64,000 nt of DNA from Mogibacterium sp. (GTDB lineage Bacteria; Bacillota; Clostridia; Peptostreptococcales; Anaerovoracaceae). How positions within the stretch are numbered: the stretch's first letter is position 1; each line of letters begins with the position of its first letter. A program made the translations under genes and the position numbers. Under the pieces are notes generated by a model, which saw only the letters and a list, made by a program, of their open reading frames with translations, was not told where the DNA came from and did no database searches. The stretch covers positions 1 to 64,000 of the forward strand of contig JAFRGC010000054.1 in NCBI GenBank assembly GCA_017434025.1, given 5' to 3'. Positions 46,174 to 54,904 of this stretch are shown piece by piece.

Positions 46174-47901
46174 ATGGTAGATTTCAAAGATATTATAGCA
46201 AATGCAATATATGACGAGGCGCTCGGCCTCAGTCTTGAAGATGTCAGGAATCTCATTGAGATCCCTGCAGATGAGAAGATGGGAGACTATGCGTTCCCTT
46301 GTTTCAGACTTGCCAAGACCCTGAGGAAAGCTCCTCAGATGATCGCAGCAGATATCGCCGGCAGGATCGCAGGCAATGAGGCGTTCGACAAAGTCGAGAA
46401 CGTTAACGCATACGTCAATTTCTTCATTAACAGAGCATTTTTTGCCGGACAGGTCGTTGAGGAAGTCAACGAGGCAGGCGCGGCGTACGGAAGGTCGGAA
46501 GAAGGACAGGGCAGGAAAGTCATCGTTGAGTATTCTTCGCCTAACATTGCCAAGCCGTTCCATATCGGACACATCAGGAGCACTGTCATCGGCAATGCGA
46601 TATACAAACTGTACGACGCAGTTGGGTTTGATGTCGTCAGGATCAACCACCTCGGCGACTACGGAACTCAGTTTGGCAAGATGATCGTTGCCTACAGGAA
46701 ATGGGGCAGCGAGGAAGAGCTTGCGCATGATCCGATCAAGACCCTCCTCAAGTACTACACGAGATTCCACAAGGAAGCGAAAGAAGATCCTTCGCTCGAA
46801 GACGAGGCGAGAGAGACATTCGTCAGACTCGAAGCCGGTGAACCGGAAGAAGTAGCGCTCTGGAAGAAGTTCAGAGAGCTCAGCCTTGCTGAGTTCAACA
46901 GAGTATATGATATGCTCGATATTACATTCGACTCCTATGCAGGCGAGAGTTTCTATTCGGACAAGATGCCGAGATTCATTCAGGAGCTCAAGGACAAAGG
47001 CCTGCTGATCCAGTCGCAGGGCGCTCAGATCGTCGATCTCGAGCCGTACGGCATGAGCCCGGCGATGATCACCAAGTCGGACGGATCCAGCCTGTACGTC
47101 ACACGTGATATCGCTGCGGCGGTATACAGGAAAGAGCACTACGACTTCTATAAATGCATTTATGTCGTCGCTTCGCAGCAGAACCTCCACTTCAGACAGT
47201 GGAAGAAGGTCCTCGAGCTGATGGGATACGAGTGGGAGAAGGACTGCGTCCACGTTCCGTTCGGACTTGTGAGCCTGTCAGACGGCGACGATATCAAGAT
47301 GATGTCGACACGTGAGGGCACAGTTGTGTTCCTCGAGGACGTGCTGAATACCGCGGTAGAGAAGACTGCGGAGATAATGAGAGAGAAGAACGCTCAGGGA
47401 GTGGATATCGACGCAGTATCGAAGGAAGTCGGTATCGGAGCGGTCATCTTCCAGGAACTCTCCAACAACAGGATCAAGGACTATGTGTTCTCATGGGACA
47501 AAGTCCTGAACTTCGACGGAGAGACCGGACCGTACGTACAGTACACTCACGCAAGAGCGTCGAGCGTCCTCCGCAATGCGGCAGAGGACGAACTGGCAGA
47601 CATCAGAGCCGGCAGATTCGACGCGAGCTATCTGCAGAGCGACAGCGCTTACACACTCGTCAAACTCCTGTACAGAGTGCCTGAAGTCGTTCTCGAAGCA
47701 GCTAACAAATATGAGCCGTCGATCCTTACAAGACACCTTGTGGACGTAGCTCAGTCATTCAATAAATTCTATCACGATGAACATATTCTTGTAGAAGACA
47801 GAGAAGAGAAGCTGGCCAAGCTCGCGCTCGTGCTTGCTTCCAAGACCGTAATTGCCAACTGCCTCGGACTGCTGGGGATCAAAGCACCGGAAAGGATGTA
47901 A
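46174..47901 (+). CDS. argS: Arginyl-tRNA synthetase
   Basis: A 575-residue class I synthetase. Visible are the Add1-like N-terminal domain (about 1-110), VEYSSPNIAKPFHIGHIRST with the HIGH motif (about 115-134), KMMSTREG in place of KMSKS (about 371-378), and the alpha-helical anticodon domain with YVQYTHARASSVLR. The C-terminus ends in the expected LGIKAPERM. It charges tRNA-Arg. The Shine-Dalgarno site is weak (gtagagaa). It is followed within 6 bases by the degenerate radical-SAM-like gene. Confidence 0.97.
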   Translation: MVDFKDIIANAIYDEALGLSLEDVRNLIEIPADEKMGDYAFPCFRLAKTLRKAPQMIAADIAGRIAGNEAFDKVENVNAYVNFFINRAFFAGQVVEEVNEAGAAYGRSEEGQGRKVIVEYSSPNIAKPFHIGHIRSTVIGNAIYKLYDAVGFDVVRINHLGDYGTQFGKMIVAYRKWGSEEELAHDPIKTLLKYYTRFHKEAKEDPSLEDEARETFVRLEAGEPEEVALWKKFRELSLAEFNRVYDMLDITFDSYAGESFYSDKMPRFIQELKDKGLLIQSQGAQIVDLEPYGMSPAMITKSDGSSLYVTRDIAAAVYRKEHYDFYKCIYVVASQQNLHFRQWKKVLELMGYEWEKDCVHVPFGLVSLSDGDDIKMMSTREGTVVFLEDVLNTAVEKTAEIMREKNAQGVDIDAVSKEVGIGAVIFQELSNNRIKDYVFSWDKVLNFDGETGPYVQYTHARASSVLRNAAEDELADIRAGRFDASYLQSDSAYTLVKLLYRVPEVVLEAANKYEPSILTRHLVDVAQSFNKFYHDEHILVEDREEKLAKLALVLASKTVIANCLGLLGIKAPERM

Positions 47902-47906
47902 CAACT

Positions 47907-49427
47907 ATGAAACTGCTGCTGACTACTATCAAGACTGACTGCAAATATACTGACTACGCGATGAGATATCTCTACTCTGTGGTAGCAGATTCTCCGCTCG
48001 AAGTGGATATGAAGACTTACGGCAAGTATGAGCTGGATGGCCATATCTACGAAGATATCATGAGAGGGCAGTACAATATCATATACTTCCACTGCAATGC
48101 GCTTAACGAGAGACACATCTCCAACGTGATCGAGATGATCAAGAAGGCTGTGCCTAGCACTGCAGTAGTTGTCGGCGGTACTCATGTGTCGTTCGAGACC
48201 AGGAACTATATGAAGGCGAATCCTTGGGTCGATTATGTGGTAAGAGGCGAGGGCGAGACCGTACTGTTCAACTTCCTCAAGTCAGTATACGAGTATGAGT
48301 TCGATTTCGAGAATATCCCTGGACTCGCTTACAGGAACGACGATCAGGTCATAGTCAACAACTATGACGATTCCGTAGATATGGATGATCTCCCGTTCCC
48401 ATATGATCTGACTGACGCGGACGATGATGTGATCTACTATGAGAGCATGAGGGGCAATGCGGACAGGACTGCTTATACACCGCACCTGCCGGATGCGAGA
48501 GTTAGATCACTCAGCCTCAGCAGAGTCTGCAGAGAGCTCAGATACTTCCTCGTCAAAGAGCCTGAGAGAGTCGTGTTCTTCGACAGAGTGTTCAACTACA
48601 ACAGCGAGAGAGCGTTCAGGATCTTCGAATACCTCATCGACAATGACAATGGCAAAACCACATTCGAGTTCAACATCAGCGGCGAGAATCTCGACGAGGA
48701 GACCGTAAGACTCCTGGGAAAAGCAAGAGAAGGACTCTTCGAGTTCAATATCGATGTTGCCAGCACCAATGCTGAGGTCCTTGCAGCGGTAGGCCGCAAG
48801 GAGAACATCTATCAGCTGATGTACAACGTGACCAAACTGCTGCAGAACGGCAAAGTCAAGACCAATATCTCAGTCACTGCCGGTCTGCCGTATGAGACGG
48901 AAGTTCTCTTCTCCCGCTCCTTCAACAAAGCATTCGGCCTCGGCGAGGGTTCACCGTTCGCGATCAAGATGCTCAGGCTCGGCAAAGGCACCCAGCTCAG
49001 ACTGGATGCTGACAAGTACGGATATCTGGCTACCTCAGCATCTCCGTATGATGTCATCGCTACAGACTGCCTGACCGCTCAGGAAATGATCAGGATCAGA
49101 TCGATCGCAAGAGTTGTCAAAGCATATATCGGCGACGGCGGATTCAAGGCTGCGTTCCCTAGGATCCTCACCGATACAGGGATCAAGCCATATGATCTCT
49201 TCGGCAAACTGACCGATCACGTTCATCTGCTTGGCCAGGACAGCAAACTCGGCAAGAAGGAGAACCTCGCAAGGATCCTCTTCGACCTGGCGAAGGAGCT
49301 GTATGCTGATTTCGAGGACGATCTCAAGCTCGAGATCCTCAAGGGTGCGCTGCACGCTGATCTCGAGAGCGCAGTATCTGAAGCTGACATCGTGAAATTC
49401 GACAGAGATGGATGGGATCTGGTTTGA
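47907..49427 (+). CDS. B12-binding/radical-SAM-like protein lacking Fe-S cysteines
   Basis: A 506-residue protein with the layout of B12-binding domain radical SAM proteins of the DUF4080 type. It has a Rossmann-like N-domain (about 1-125, with VVVGGTHVSFE and VDYVVRGEGETVLFNFL), a linker ending VIYYESMRG, and a barrel (about 195-430, VVFFDRVFNYNSERAF, FEFNISGENLDEETVRLL). Where relatives have CxxxCxxC directly after the SxRG turn, this protein has Asn184, Thr188 and Thr191, so it cannot bind the usual cluster there. The B12 DxHxxG motif is also not visible. The frame is intact, so it may have a new, non-radical role. Start 5 bases after argS. Confidence 0.75.
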   Translation: MKLLLTTIKTDCKYTDYAMRYLYSVVADSPLEVDMKTYGKYELDGHIYEDIMRGQYNIIYFHCNALNERHISNVIEMIKKAVPSTAVVVGGTHVSFETRNYMKANPWVDYVVRGEGETVLFNFLKSVYEYEFDFENIPGLAYRNDDQVIVNNYDDSVDMDDLPFPYDLTDADDDVIYYESMRGNADRTAYTPHLPDARVRSLSLSRVCRELRYFLVKEPERVVFFDRVFNYNSERAFRIFEYLIDNDNGKTTFEFNISGENLDEETVRLLGKAREGLFEFNIDVASTNAEVLAAVGRKENIYQLMYNVTKLLQNGKVKTNISVTAGLPYETEVLFSRSFNKAFGLGEGSPFAIKMLRLGKGTQLRLDADKYGYLATSASPYDVIATDCLTAQEMIRIRSIARVVKAYIGDGGFKAAFPRILTDTGIKPYDLFGKLTDHVHLLGQDSKLGKKENLARILFDLAKELYADFEDDLKLEILKGALHADLESAVSEADIVKFDRDGWDLV

Positions 49428-49516
49428 TCCTATCCCGGATAGCAATACAGTAATCATGCTATATAAGGGCACGGGCCGGAGGTCCGTGCTCTTGAACACT
49501 TATAAGGAGCTGACTC

Positions 49517-50575
49517 GTGGAGACAGGCAAGAAAGACAGGATAAGCAGATACCTCATCGAATACAACAAGGAGATGCTCTTCGGAGAGCTCTCTGAAGAT
49601 TTCCTGCGCGTGATGGGCGCGGGCGGACTTCTGAACGGCGTTCCGGTGCCGGTGAACAGCGGAGAGAACGGACAGATCGCGGTGAAGTCCATCGTCCTAG
49701 ATATGGCGAGGGTCATCGGAGCGGATCCGGATTTTATCTATGCAGACAAATACCTTGCGTATATCAAAGCTGTCGCAGGGGATCAGGCGGAACCGATGCT
49801 GGTGGCCGAAGGCGCGAAGCTCGCGGATGAAGGCAGGTACGAGGAGTCGTGCATGCTGCTGAGAACTGCGCTGGCGGTCCAGCCAAAGTCGCGCGCCGCT
49901 CTGTATCTCTACGGCAGAGCTTGTAAAGCGTGCTATGAGGCGGTATCCGAGGCGGAGGCACAGGGCATCTCAACAGGCAAGGGAGAAGAGTACATCGGAG
50001 CGTTCAAAGCGGAAGCGATGGATATCTTCGAAGTGCTCACAATGATGCATCCGGAATATGCGATGGGCTACTACTTCCTCGGTTACGCGTATCTCAACCT
50101 CGGACTGTACCTCAAGACCAAACTGACGTGGGACGATTTCATGAAGTATTCGTCCAATGCAGAGGATGACGGATCAGGCCTCGATTATAACCAGATGGAG
50201 GATCTCAGACATGAGATCTCCGGGATGCTGCTGGATCTCGAGGAACCGGTACAGATCGAGAAGGGATGCAACCAGATCATGGGAGGAGATTTTGTCGGCG
50301 GCAGGGATACCCTCGGCAAATTCAAAGAAGGACGTTATGAGAACTGGTGGCCTCTGTGGTATTACCTCGGAGTGGCGGAATCCGCTTTGGGCAACCTTGA
50401 CGAAGCGATCGCTGATCTCCGCAGAGTCCTGACGCTGTCTCCGAGCAATACCGATGTCATGGACGAACTCGCGCAGGTCTATGAAGCAGCAGGAGATATT
50501 GTCAATGCAGCCAAGTACAGGAACAAGATCGAAGTCGTGAAGAAGAACAGCGAACTGGACAGAACGCTTTCGTAG
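49517..50575 (+). CDS. TPR-repeat protein of unknown function
   Basis: A 352-residue soluble protein. After a hydrophilic N-domain (about 1-75, no match I recognise), TPR-like helical pairs are visible at about 95-135 (EGRYEESCMLLRTALAVQPK), 165-200 (YAMGYYFLGYAYLNLGLYLK) and 285-345 (WWPLWYYLGVAESALGNLDE, DVMDELAQVYEAAGDIVNAA). TPR proteins are scaffolds; no partner is evident. It starts at a GTG behind taaggagctgactc. In the 89-base gap before it lies a GC-rich hairpin (49467-49491) without a T-run. Confidence 0.75.
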   Translation: METGKKDRISRYLIEYNKEMLFGELSEDFLRVMGAGGLLNGVPVPVNSGENGQIAVKSIVLDMARVIGADPDFIYADKYLAYIKAVAGDQAEPMLVAEGAKLADEGRYEESCMLLRTALAVQPKSRAALYLYGRACKACYEAVSEAEAQGISTGKGEEYIGAFKAEAMDIFEVLTMMHPEYAMGYYFLGYAYLNLGLYLKTKLTWDDFMKYSSNAEDDGSGLDYNQMEDLRHEISGMLLDLEEPVQIEKGCNQIMGGDFVGGRDTLGKFKEGRYENWWPLWYYLGVAESALGNLDEAIADLRRVLTLSPSNTDVMDELAQVYEAAGDIVNAAKYRNKIEVVKKNSELDRTLS

Positions 50576-50702
50576 AAATAAACAAGAATTGGACTGTATT
50601 TTGTAAATTTGTACATAGAAAACAAAATAATGCCTTAATTGACACCGTAATTTAGTAGTAAGTATTGAAAAACTGTATTTAAAGTGATAAATTGTTTTTG
50701 TT

Positions 50703-50727
50703 AAAAAACTCACATACGAGTTTTTTT
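50703..50727 (+). terminator. Terminator/attenuator ahead of the first DUF819 gene
   Basis: A 9-bp stem, AAAAAACTC / GAGTTTTTT, with a 6-base loop and a 3' T-tract, ending 30 bases before the DUF819 start. A -35-like TTGACA lies upstream at 50639-50644 with weak -10 options, so the hairpin may be an attenuator in the leader. It could equally just terminate transcription from the TPR gene. The rest of this AT-rich 180-base gap holds no gene. Confidence 0.65.
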
Positions 50728-50757
50728 GGTGTTTTCTAATTGTTAGGAGGTATTATT

Positions 50758-52008
50758 ATGACTGGTTTATGGATGGGATTAGTTGGCCGTGAGTCGCTGA
50801 TCGCAGCTGATGACATGTGGGGACTCCTGGTAGTCATGACCATGGGTGTATTCTTCTCCATCTGGCTGGAGCAGAAATATGCATGGGCTTCCAAGGTTTC
50901 CGGCGCTATCATCGCTCTGATCATAGCTATGGTACTGGCTAACGTAGGTGTTATCCCTACATCCTGCGTTCTCTACGATGACATCGTATGGGGTGTGATC
51001 GTTCCTCTCGGTATCCCTATGCTGCTTCTCCAGTGCAACCTGAAGAAGATCTGGGCTGAGACTGGACGAATGTTCGTTATTTTCCTGATAGGAGCGCTTG
51101 GTACCGTGATCGGTGCATATCTCGCTTACTTCCTGCTCAAGGGACCTTATGGCAATGCTCAGGACCTTGCAAGAGTAGCTTCCATGATGACAGGCTCCTA
51201 CATCGGAGGCGGAGTCAACTTCGCAGCTATGGCATCACAGTATGCTGCAGGTGAAGACGTAACTGCTGCTGCTACAGTAGCTGATAACCTGCTGATGGCT
51301 ATCTACTTCTTCGTACTGATCTTCTTCGCAGGCAACTCCTGGTTCCGCAAGAACTTCAAGCACCCGCTGATCGATGAGGTCGAGTCCGGCCAGGTAGACC
51401 TTGAAGAGGCAAAGACACTTGCTGCTCAGTTCTGGAGCCGTAAGGACATCTCCCTCAAGGATATCGCTATCAACGTTGGATATGCTGCTACAGTAGTATG
51501 GGTATCCAGACTGATCGCTGGTCTGTTCAGCGGATTCGAGCCGAATGGAGTTCTCATGAACTTTGTAGTAAGATTCCTCGGATCACAGTACGTATGGATC
51601 ACAACGATCTCCGTACTCGTTGCTACATTCATGACCAAGACAGTAAAGGAAATGCACGGATCACAGGAGATCGGTACATACTGCATCTACCTGTTCCTCT
51701 TCGTAATCGGTGTTCCTGCAAACATCTACACCGTTGTTACCAAGAGCCCGCTCTTCCTCGTACTCACAGCTATCATGGTATTCGTCAACATGATCTTCTG
51801 CTTCGGAGCTGCTAAGGTCTTCAAGTTCAACCTTGAGGACGCTATCATCGCTTCCAACGCAAATATCGGCGGACCTACAACAGCCGCAGGTATGGCTATC
51901 TCCCAGGGCTGGGTAGACCTTGTCGGACCTGCAATGCTCATCGGTACATTTGGTTACGTAATCGGTAATTATCTCGGAACTGTCGTAGCTGTATCGCTCG
52001 GACTGTAA
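50758..52008 (+). CDS. DUF819 family membrane protein, copy 1
   Basis: A 416-residue, 10-12 TM protein of the DUF819 (YjcL-like) family, whose transport function is unproven. Family segments include EQKYAWASKVSGA (about 40-52), CVLYDDIVWGVIVPLGIP, YIGGGVNFAAMA (about 156-167), GSQYVWITT and NANIGGPTTAAGMA near 370-383. A paralogue occurs about 8.4 kb downstream. It is first in a tight operon with an M19 dipeptidase and a VanX-like dipeptidase, so I infer a permease for a D-amino-acid-containing dipeptide. An aggagg site precedes the ATG. Confidence 0.88.
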   Translation: MTGLWMGLVGRESLIAADDMWGLLVVMTMGVFFSIWLEQKYAWASKVSGAIIALIIAMVLANVGVIPTSCVLYDDIVWGVIVPLGIPMLLLQCNLKKIWAETGRMFVIFLIGALGTVIGAYLAYFLLKGPYGNAQDLARVASMMTGSYIGGGVNFAAMASQYAAGEDVTAAATVADNLLMAIYFFVLIFFAGNSWFRKNFKHPLIDEVESGQVDLEEAKTLAAQFWSRKDISLKDIAINVGYAATVVWVSRLIAGLFSGFEPNGVLMNFVVRFLGSQYVWITTISVLVATFMTKTVKEMHGSQEIGTYCIYLFLFVIGVPANIYTVVTKSPLFLVLTAIMVFVNMIFCFGAAKVFKFNLEDAIIASNANIGGPTTAAGMAISQGWVDLVGPAMLIGTFGYVIGNYLGTVVAVSLGL

Positions 52009-52092
52009 CAATCATATTGGTCAATGACAGGCGCTTCGGGACCGTCCCGCGGCGCCTGCCTTGCTTATTTGCAGAAAAACAGGAGTTTTGAC

Positions 52093-53076
52093 ATGAAGTG
52101 TTTTGACGCTCACAGTGATATCTGGACAGATGTCACGATCAAGAGAATGAAAGGGGAGACCAACGTCTTCCATAACCACCATTTTGAGAGACTCTGCAAG
52201 GGCGGAGTAGAAGGTTCGATCCTCGTACTGTGGGTAGATCCTCCACATACCAGAGATTATGGCATCAGGACTCACGAGATCTTCCGCTGCGTGACCGACG
52301 AGATCGCAGAGGCTAAGGATTTCAGGATCGTCAAGTCGTACGACGAGATGATTAAGGCGAGAGAAGACGGAGTATTCTATATAATGATCGGTGTCGAAGG
52401 CATGGCGTATGCTTCCTATGACCCGACTTTCGCTAAACTCGACGAGTATTACGATTTCGGTGCGAGACACGGAATGCTCACATGGAACGAAGAGAATGGT
52501 TTTGGCCACAGCGCGGCATCCGGCAGCACGGAAGGCCTCAGCGATCTCGGCAAGAAGGCTGTCCTTCATATGATCGAGAAGAAGATGATCGTCGACACAT
52601 CGCACCTCAACGAGGCAGGATTCTGGGATATCGCAAGGATCATGGACGGCCGTCCGTTCATTGCTTCGCATTCTGACTGCAAGAAGTTCAGCGTGCATCC
52701 GAGAAACCTCACGGATGATCAGCTGAGAGCGATCAGAGACGCAAACGGCTGTGTCGGACTCAACGCGTGGAACGAATTCCTCGACAACGACCCGATGAAG
52801 GGCGACATCAACAGACTCGCTGACCACGCTGAGCACATGATCGATGTCATGGGCATCGACCACGTTGGCTGCGGATTCGACTTCTGCGGATTCCTGGGAG
52901 ATCCGGATGATCCGGAAGTTTACTCCGGAATGGATGCAGTTACATGGGGACTCGAGGATTCGAGCAAGATCCCGCATCTCTTCGAGATATTCCGTGAGAG
53001 AGGCATGAGAGAAGATGAGATCGAGAAGATCGCATTCGGCAACTTCCACAGGATAGTCAAAGAGGTCGTCGGCTAA
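52093..53076 (+). CDS. M19 family membrane-dipeptidase-like enzyme, copy 1
   Basis: A 327-residue amidohydrolase-fold protein of the renal dipeptidase (M19) family, here without a signal peptide and so probably cytoplasmic. Metal ligands are visible: FDAHSDIW (His5, Asp7), MIGVEGMAY (Glu), DTSHLNEAGFWD (His) and IASHSDC (His); the catalytic Asp lies in IDHVGCGFDF. M19 enzymes cleave dipeptides, often with a C-terminal D-residue. I chose the ATG behind aacaggag; an upstream extension in the same frame is not conserved in the paralogue. The VanX-like gene starts 21 bases after its stop. Confidence 0.9.
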   Translation: MKCFDAHSDIWTDVTIKRMKGETNVFHNHHFERLCKGGVEGSILVLWVDPPHTRDYGIRTHEIFRCVTDEIAEAKDFRIVKSYDEMIKAREDGVFYIMIGVEGMAYASYDPTFAKLDEYYDFGARHGMLTWNEENGFGHSAASGSTEGLSDLGKKAVLHMIEKKMIVDTSHLNEAGFWDIARIMDGRPFIASHSDCKKFSVHPRNLTDDQLRAIRDANGCVGLNAWNEFLDNDPMKGDINRLADHAEHMIDVMGIDHVGCGFDFCGFLGDPDDPEVYSGMDAVTWGLEDSSKIPHLFEIFRERGMREDEIEKIAFGNFHRIVKEVVG

Positions 53077-53097
53077 CATAATGCAGGAGGTACCGTG

Positions 53098-53952
53098 ATG
53101 GTTGAATACAATAAACCTATTCCTAAGATCGAGTTCCTTTCGAACAAACTGCCGGTTGCAGATCCGTCAGACGAACCGATGGTCTACATGGACGATAAGT
53201 TCATCTGCAATTCGTGGTACAATAAGTGGCCAGAAGACAACTTGAAGCCGCTGCCGGGATCCAGCCCGAGCATCATGTGCCGCAAGACGGTATTCGAGAT
53301 GGTAGAGAAGGCTGAGCAGCTGCTGCCGGAAGGCTACAAATTCTCGATCTACGACGCTTACAGACCGGTTGCAGTCCAGCAGGCTCTGTGGGATTATTAC
53401 AGGGCTAAGAAGGTCGAGCAGTTCCCTGACGCTACACCTGAAGAGATCGATTATCAGACGATGTTCTGTGTTTCGTTCCCTTCCTACAACATCCTGCTCC
53501 CGTCACTCCACAATACCGGTGGCGCCGTTGACCTGACGATCGTCGGTCCGGACGGGCAGGAACTCGATATGGGCAGTGACTTCGACGAGTTCACCGACAG
53601 GGCATGGACGACATACTATGAACCGGGCGGAGAAGGCGAAGGAACCAACGACGCTGCAAGAGACAACCGCAGGATGCTGTACAATGTCATGACAGCGGTC
53701 GGTTTCACGAACTTCCCTTCGGAATGGTGGCATTTCGATTACGGCGATGAGAAGTGGGGACTTTTCACAGACAACGCTCCGATCTACGGCGGTGTTCTCG
53801 ATGCAGAGGTAAGAGATACAGTTCCTTACAACAACATGGAGCTCGTAAGAGAGGCAAACGCAAAGCAGCAGGAGATCGTGAAGCAGATCAAGGAACTGCG
53901 CGCTGAGTGCAAGGCAATCGACGAGGAAGTAGCAGCAGTTATGAGAGGATAA
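53098..53952 (+). CDS. D-alanyl-D-alanine dipeptidase (VanX-like, M15D), copy 1
   Basis: A 284-residue zinc peptidase. The VanX active site is complete: YDAYRPVA (substrate-binding Arg), LHNTGGAVDL with the Zn ligands His and Asp, and SEWWHFDYGD with the base Glu and the third Zn ligand His. It is longer than VanX, with an N-terminal NKPIPKIEF segment and a C-terminal helical tail (about 245-284). No signal peptide is present. Without vanR/S/H/A nearby, I read it as D-dipeptide catabolism rather than glycopeptide resistance. The start is the ATG behind aggaggtaccgtg. Confidence 0.9.
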   Translation: MVEYNKPIPKIEFLSNKLPVADPSDEPMVYMDDKFICNSWYNKWPEDNLKPLPGSSPSIMCRKTVFEMVEKAEQLLPEGYKFSIYDAYRPVAVQQALWDYYRAKKVEQFPDATPEEIDYQTMFCVSFPSYNILLPSLHNTGGAVDLTIVGPDGQELDMGSDFDEFTDRAWTTYYEPGGEGEGTNDAARDNRRMLYNVMTAVGFTNFPSEWWHFDYGDEKWGLFTDNAPIYGGVLDAEVRDTVPYNNMELVREANAKQQEIVKQIKELRAECKAIDEEVAAVMRG

Positions 53953-53960
53953 TTATTCAG

Positions 53961-54488
53961 ATGAGATCAAGCAGACACATAATGAAGTGGCTCATAATCA
54001 CTCTGATCATGGCGATCGGTATCGGGACATTCGGCGCTCTCTATATCAATGGGGAGAAGGACAAGGAACTGAATGAATCCCGCCCGTCGACATATCTGAC
54101 CAATCAGCGCAAGCACGATATCGACATGAAAGAACTGGCGAAGATCACCGGCGAATATCAGGCTGTAGAGAGCGGCAGTCCGGACAGCAGCGATTATGTT
54201 GCGGGATGGTGGCATCTGTTCATCAGTGAAGACTATGATGAACAGGGGCCGTATCTTTCCGTATATGATAACAGTGCAGGTAATCCGGGATTCGAAGGCC
54301 GCATCATGTATCTCCAGAACGATATCGTGATCGTTGAGCTGGATCAGGATCTGTTCGAACAGATGCCTGCAGACTGGAAGACAGAAGGGGAAGGCAAGTA
54401 CGCCATCCTTGACTATGCGCTGACAGCAGACGGGATCAGGCTCGGATACAGGGGCTCAGAGGCAGACTTCGTGAGAGCGTCTGAATAA
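53961..54488 (+). CDS. Membrane-anchored protein of unknown function
   Basis: I do not recognise this 175-residue protein. It has an N-terminal signal anchor (about 8-28), a short charged linker and a probably beta-rich extracytoplasmic domain (about 58-170) with AGWWHLFISEDYDEQ and DIVIVELDQDLFEQM. It starts 8 bases after the VanX-like stop, behind gagagga, so it is likely the fourth gene of the first dipeptidase operon. No counterpart follows the second VanX-like gene. Confidence 0.65.
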   Translation: MRSSRHIMKWLIITLIMAIGIGTFGALYINGEKDKELNESRPSTYLTNQRKHDIDMKELAKITGEYQAVESGSPDSSDYVAGWWHLFISEDYDEQGPYLSVYDNSAGNPGFEGRIMYLQNDIVIVELDQDLFEQMPADWKTEGEGKYAILDYALTADGIRLGYRGSEADFVRASE

Positions 54489-54525
54489 CATTTGAATTAA
54501 TCCAAACAGTACTGAAACTAATACA

Positions 54526-54565
54526 ATTTGGGGTGTTGACATCAACACCCCAAATCGTCTATAAT
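54526..54565 (+). promoter_or_regulatory. tRNA operon promoter overlapped by a perfect palindrome
   Basis: -35 TTGACA (54536-54541) and -10 TATAAT (54560-54565), 18-base spacer, drive the three tRNA genes. The arms ATTTGGGGTGTTGA (54526-54539) and TCAACACCCCAAAT (54542-54555) form a 14-bp perfect inverted repeat with a 2-base centre. It covers the -35 and most of the spacer. No T-run follows, so an operator fits better than a terminator. Confidence 0.8.
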
Positions 54566-54593
54566 AATCAAGTCGCAATAAGGCATACGTTGT

Positions 54594-54668
54594 TCCGAGG
54601 TAGCTCAATGGCAGAGCAACCGGCTGTTAACCGGTAGGTTGTGGGTTCGAGCCCCACCCTCGGAGCCA
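54594..54668 (+). tRNA. tRNA-Asn (anticodon GTT)
   Basis: A full cloverleaf of 75 bases with encoded CCA: acceptor TCCGAGG/CCTCGGA, D arm GCTC/GAGC, anticodon stem ACCGG/CCGGT around loop CTGTTAA, T arm GTGGG/CCCAC with TTCGAGC. First gene of the three-tRNA cluster. Confidence 0.97.
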
Positions 54669-54683
54669 TTTGTTAACTTCTTT

Positions 54684-54772
54684 GCCGGAGTGGTGGAATT
54701 GGTAGACACCTGGGACTTAAAATCCTATGAGAAGTGATTCTCGTACCGGTTCGAGTCCGGTCTCCGGTACCA
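54684..54772 (+). tRNA. tRNA-Leu (anticodon TAA)
   Basis: An 89-base class II tRNA with a long variable arm and encoded CCA. Acceptor GCCGGAG/CTCCGGT, anticodon loop CTTAAAA, variable hairpin GAGAA/TTCTC, T loop TTCGAGT. Confidence 0.97.
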
Positions 54773-54793
54773 CTTCACAACATAATATGATGA

Positions 54794-54869
<76 letters not shown>

Positions 54870-54877
54870 TTTTCAGG

Positions 54878-54904
54878 GCTCTCGGAGAACATCCGGGAGC
54901 TTTT
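54878..54904 (+). terminator. Terminator of the tRNA cluster
   Basis: An 8-bp stem with one wobble (GCTCTCGG / CCGGGAGC), a 7-base loop and a T-run, 9 bases after tRNA-fMet. Confidence 0.8.

Noticed and set aside
45853..47253. Long minus-strand frame opposite DUF523 and argS (466 codons)
   Set aside because: It is the complement of the well-supported DUF523 and argS genes, and its composition is typical of antisense shadow frames. Similar frames opposite the fusion gene and the OYE-type gene were dropped for the same reason.
49467..49491. Hairpin before the TPR gene as a terminator
   Set aside because: The stem is good, but no T-run follows and the sequence continues CTTGAAC.
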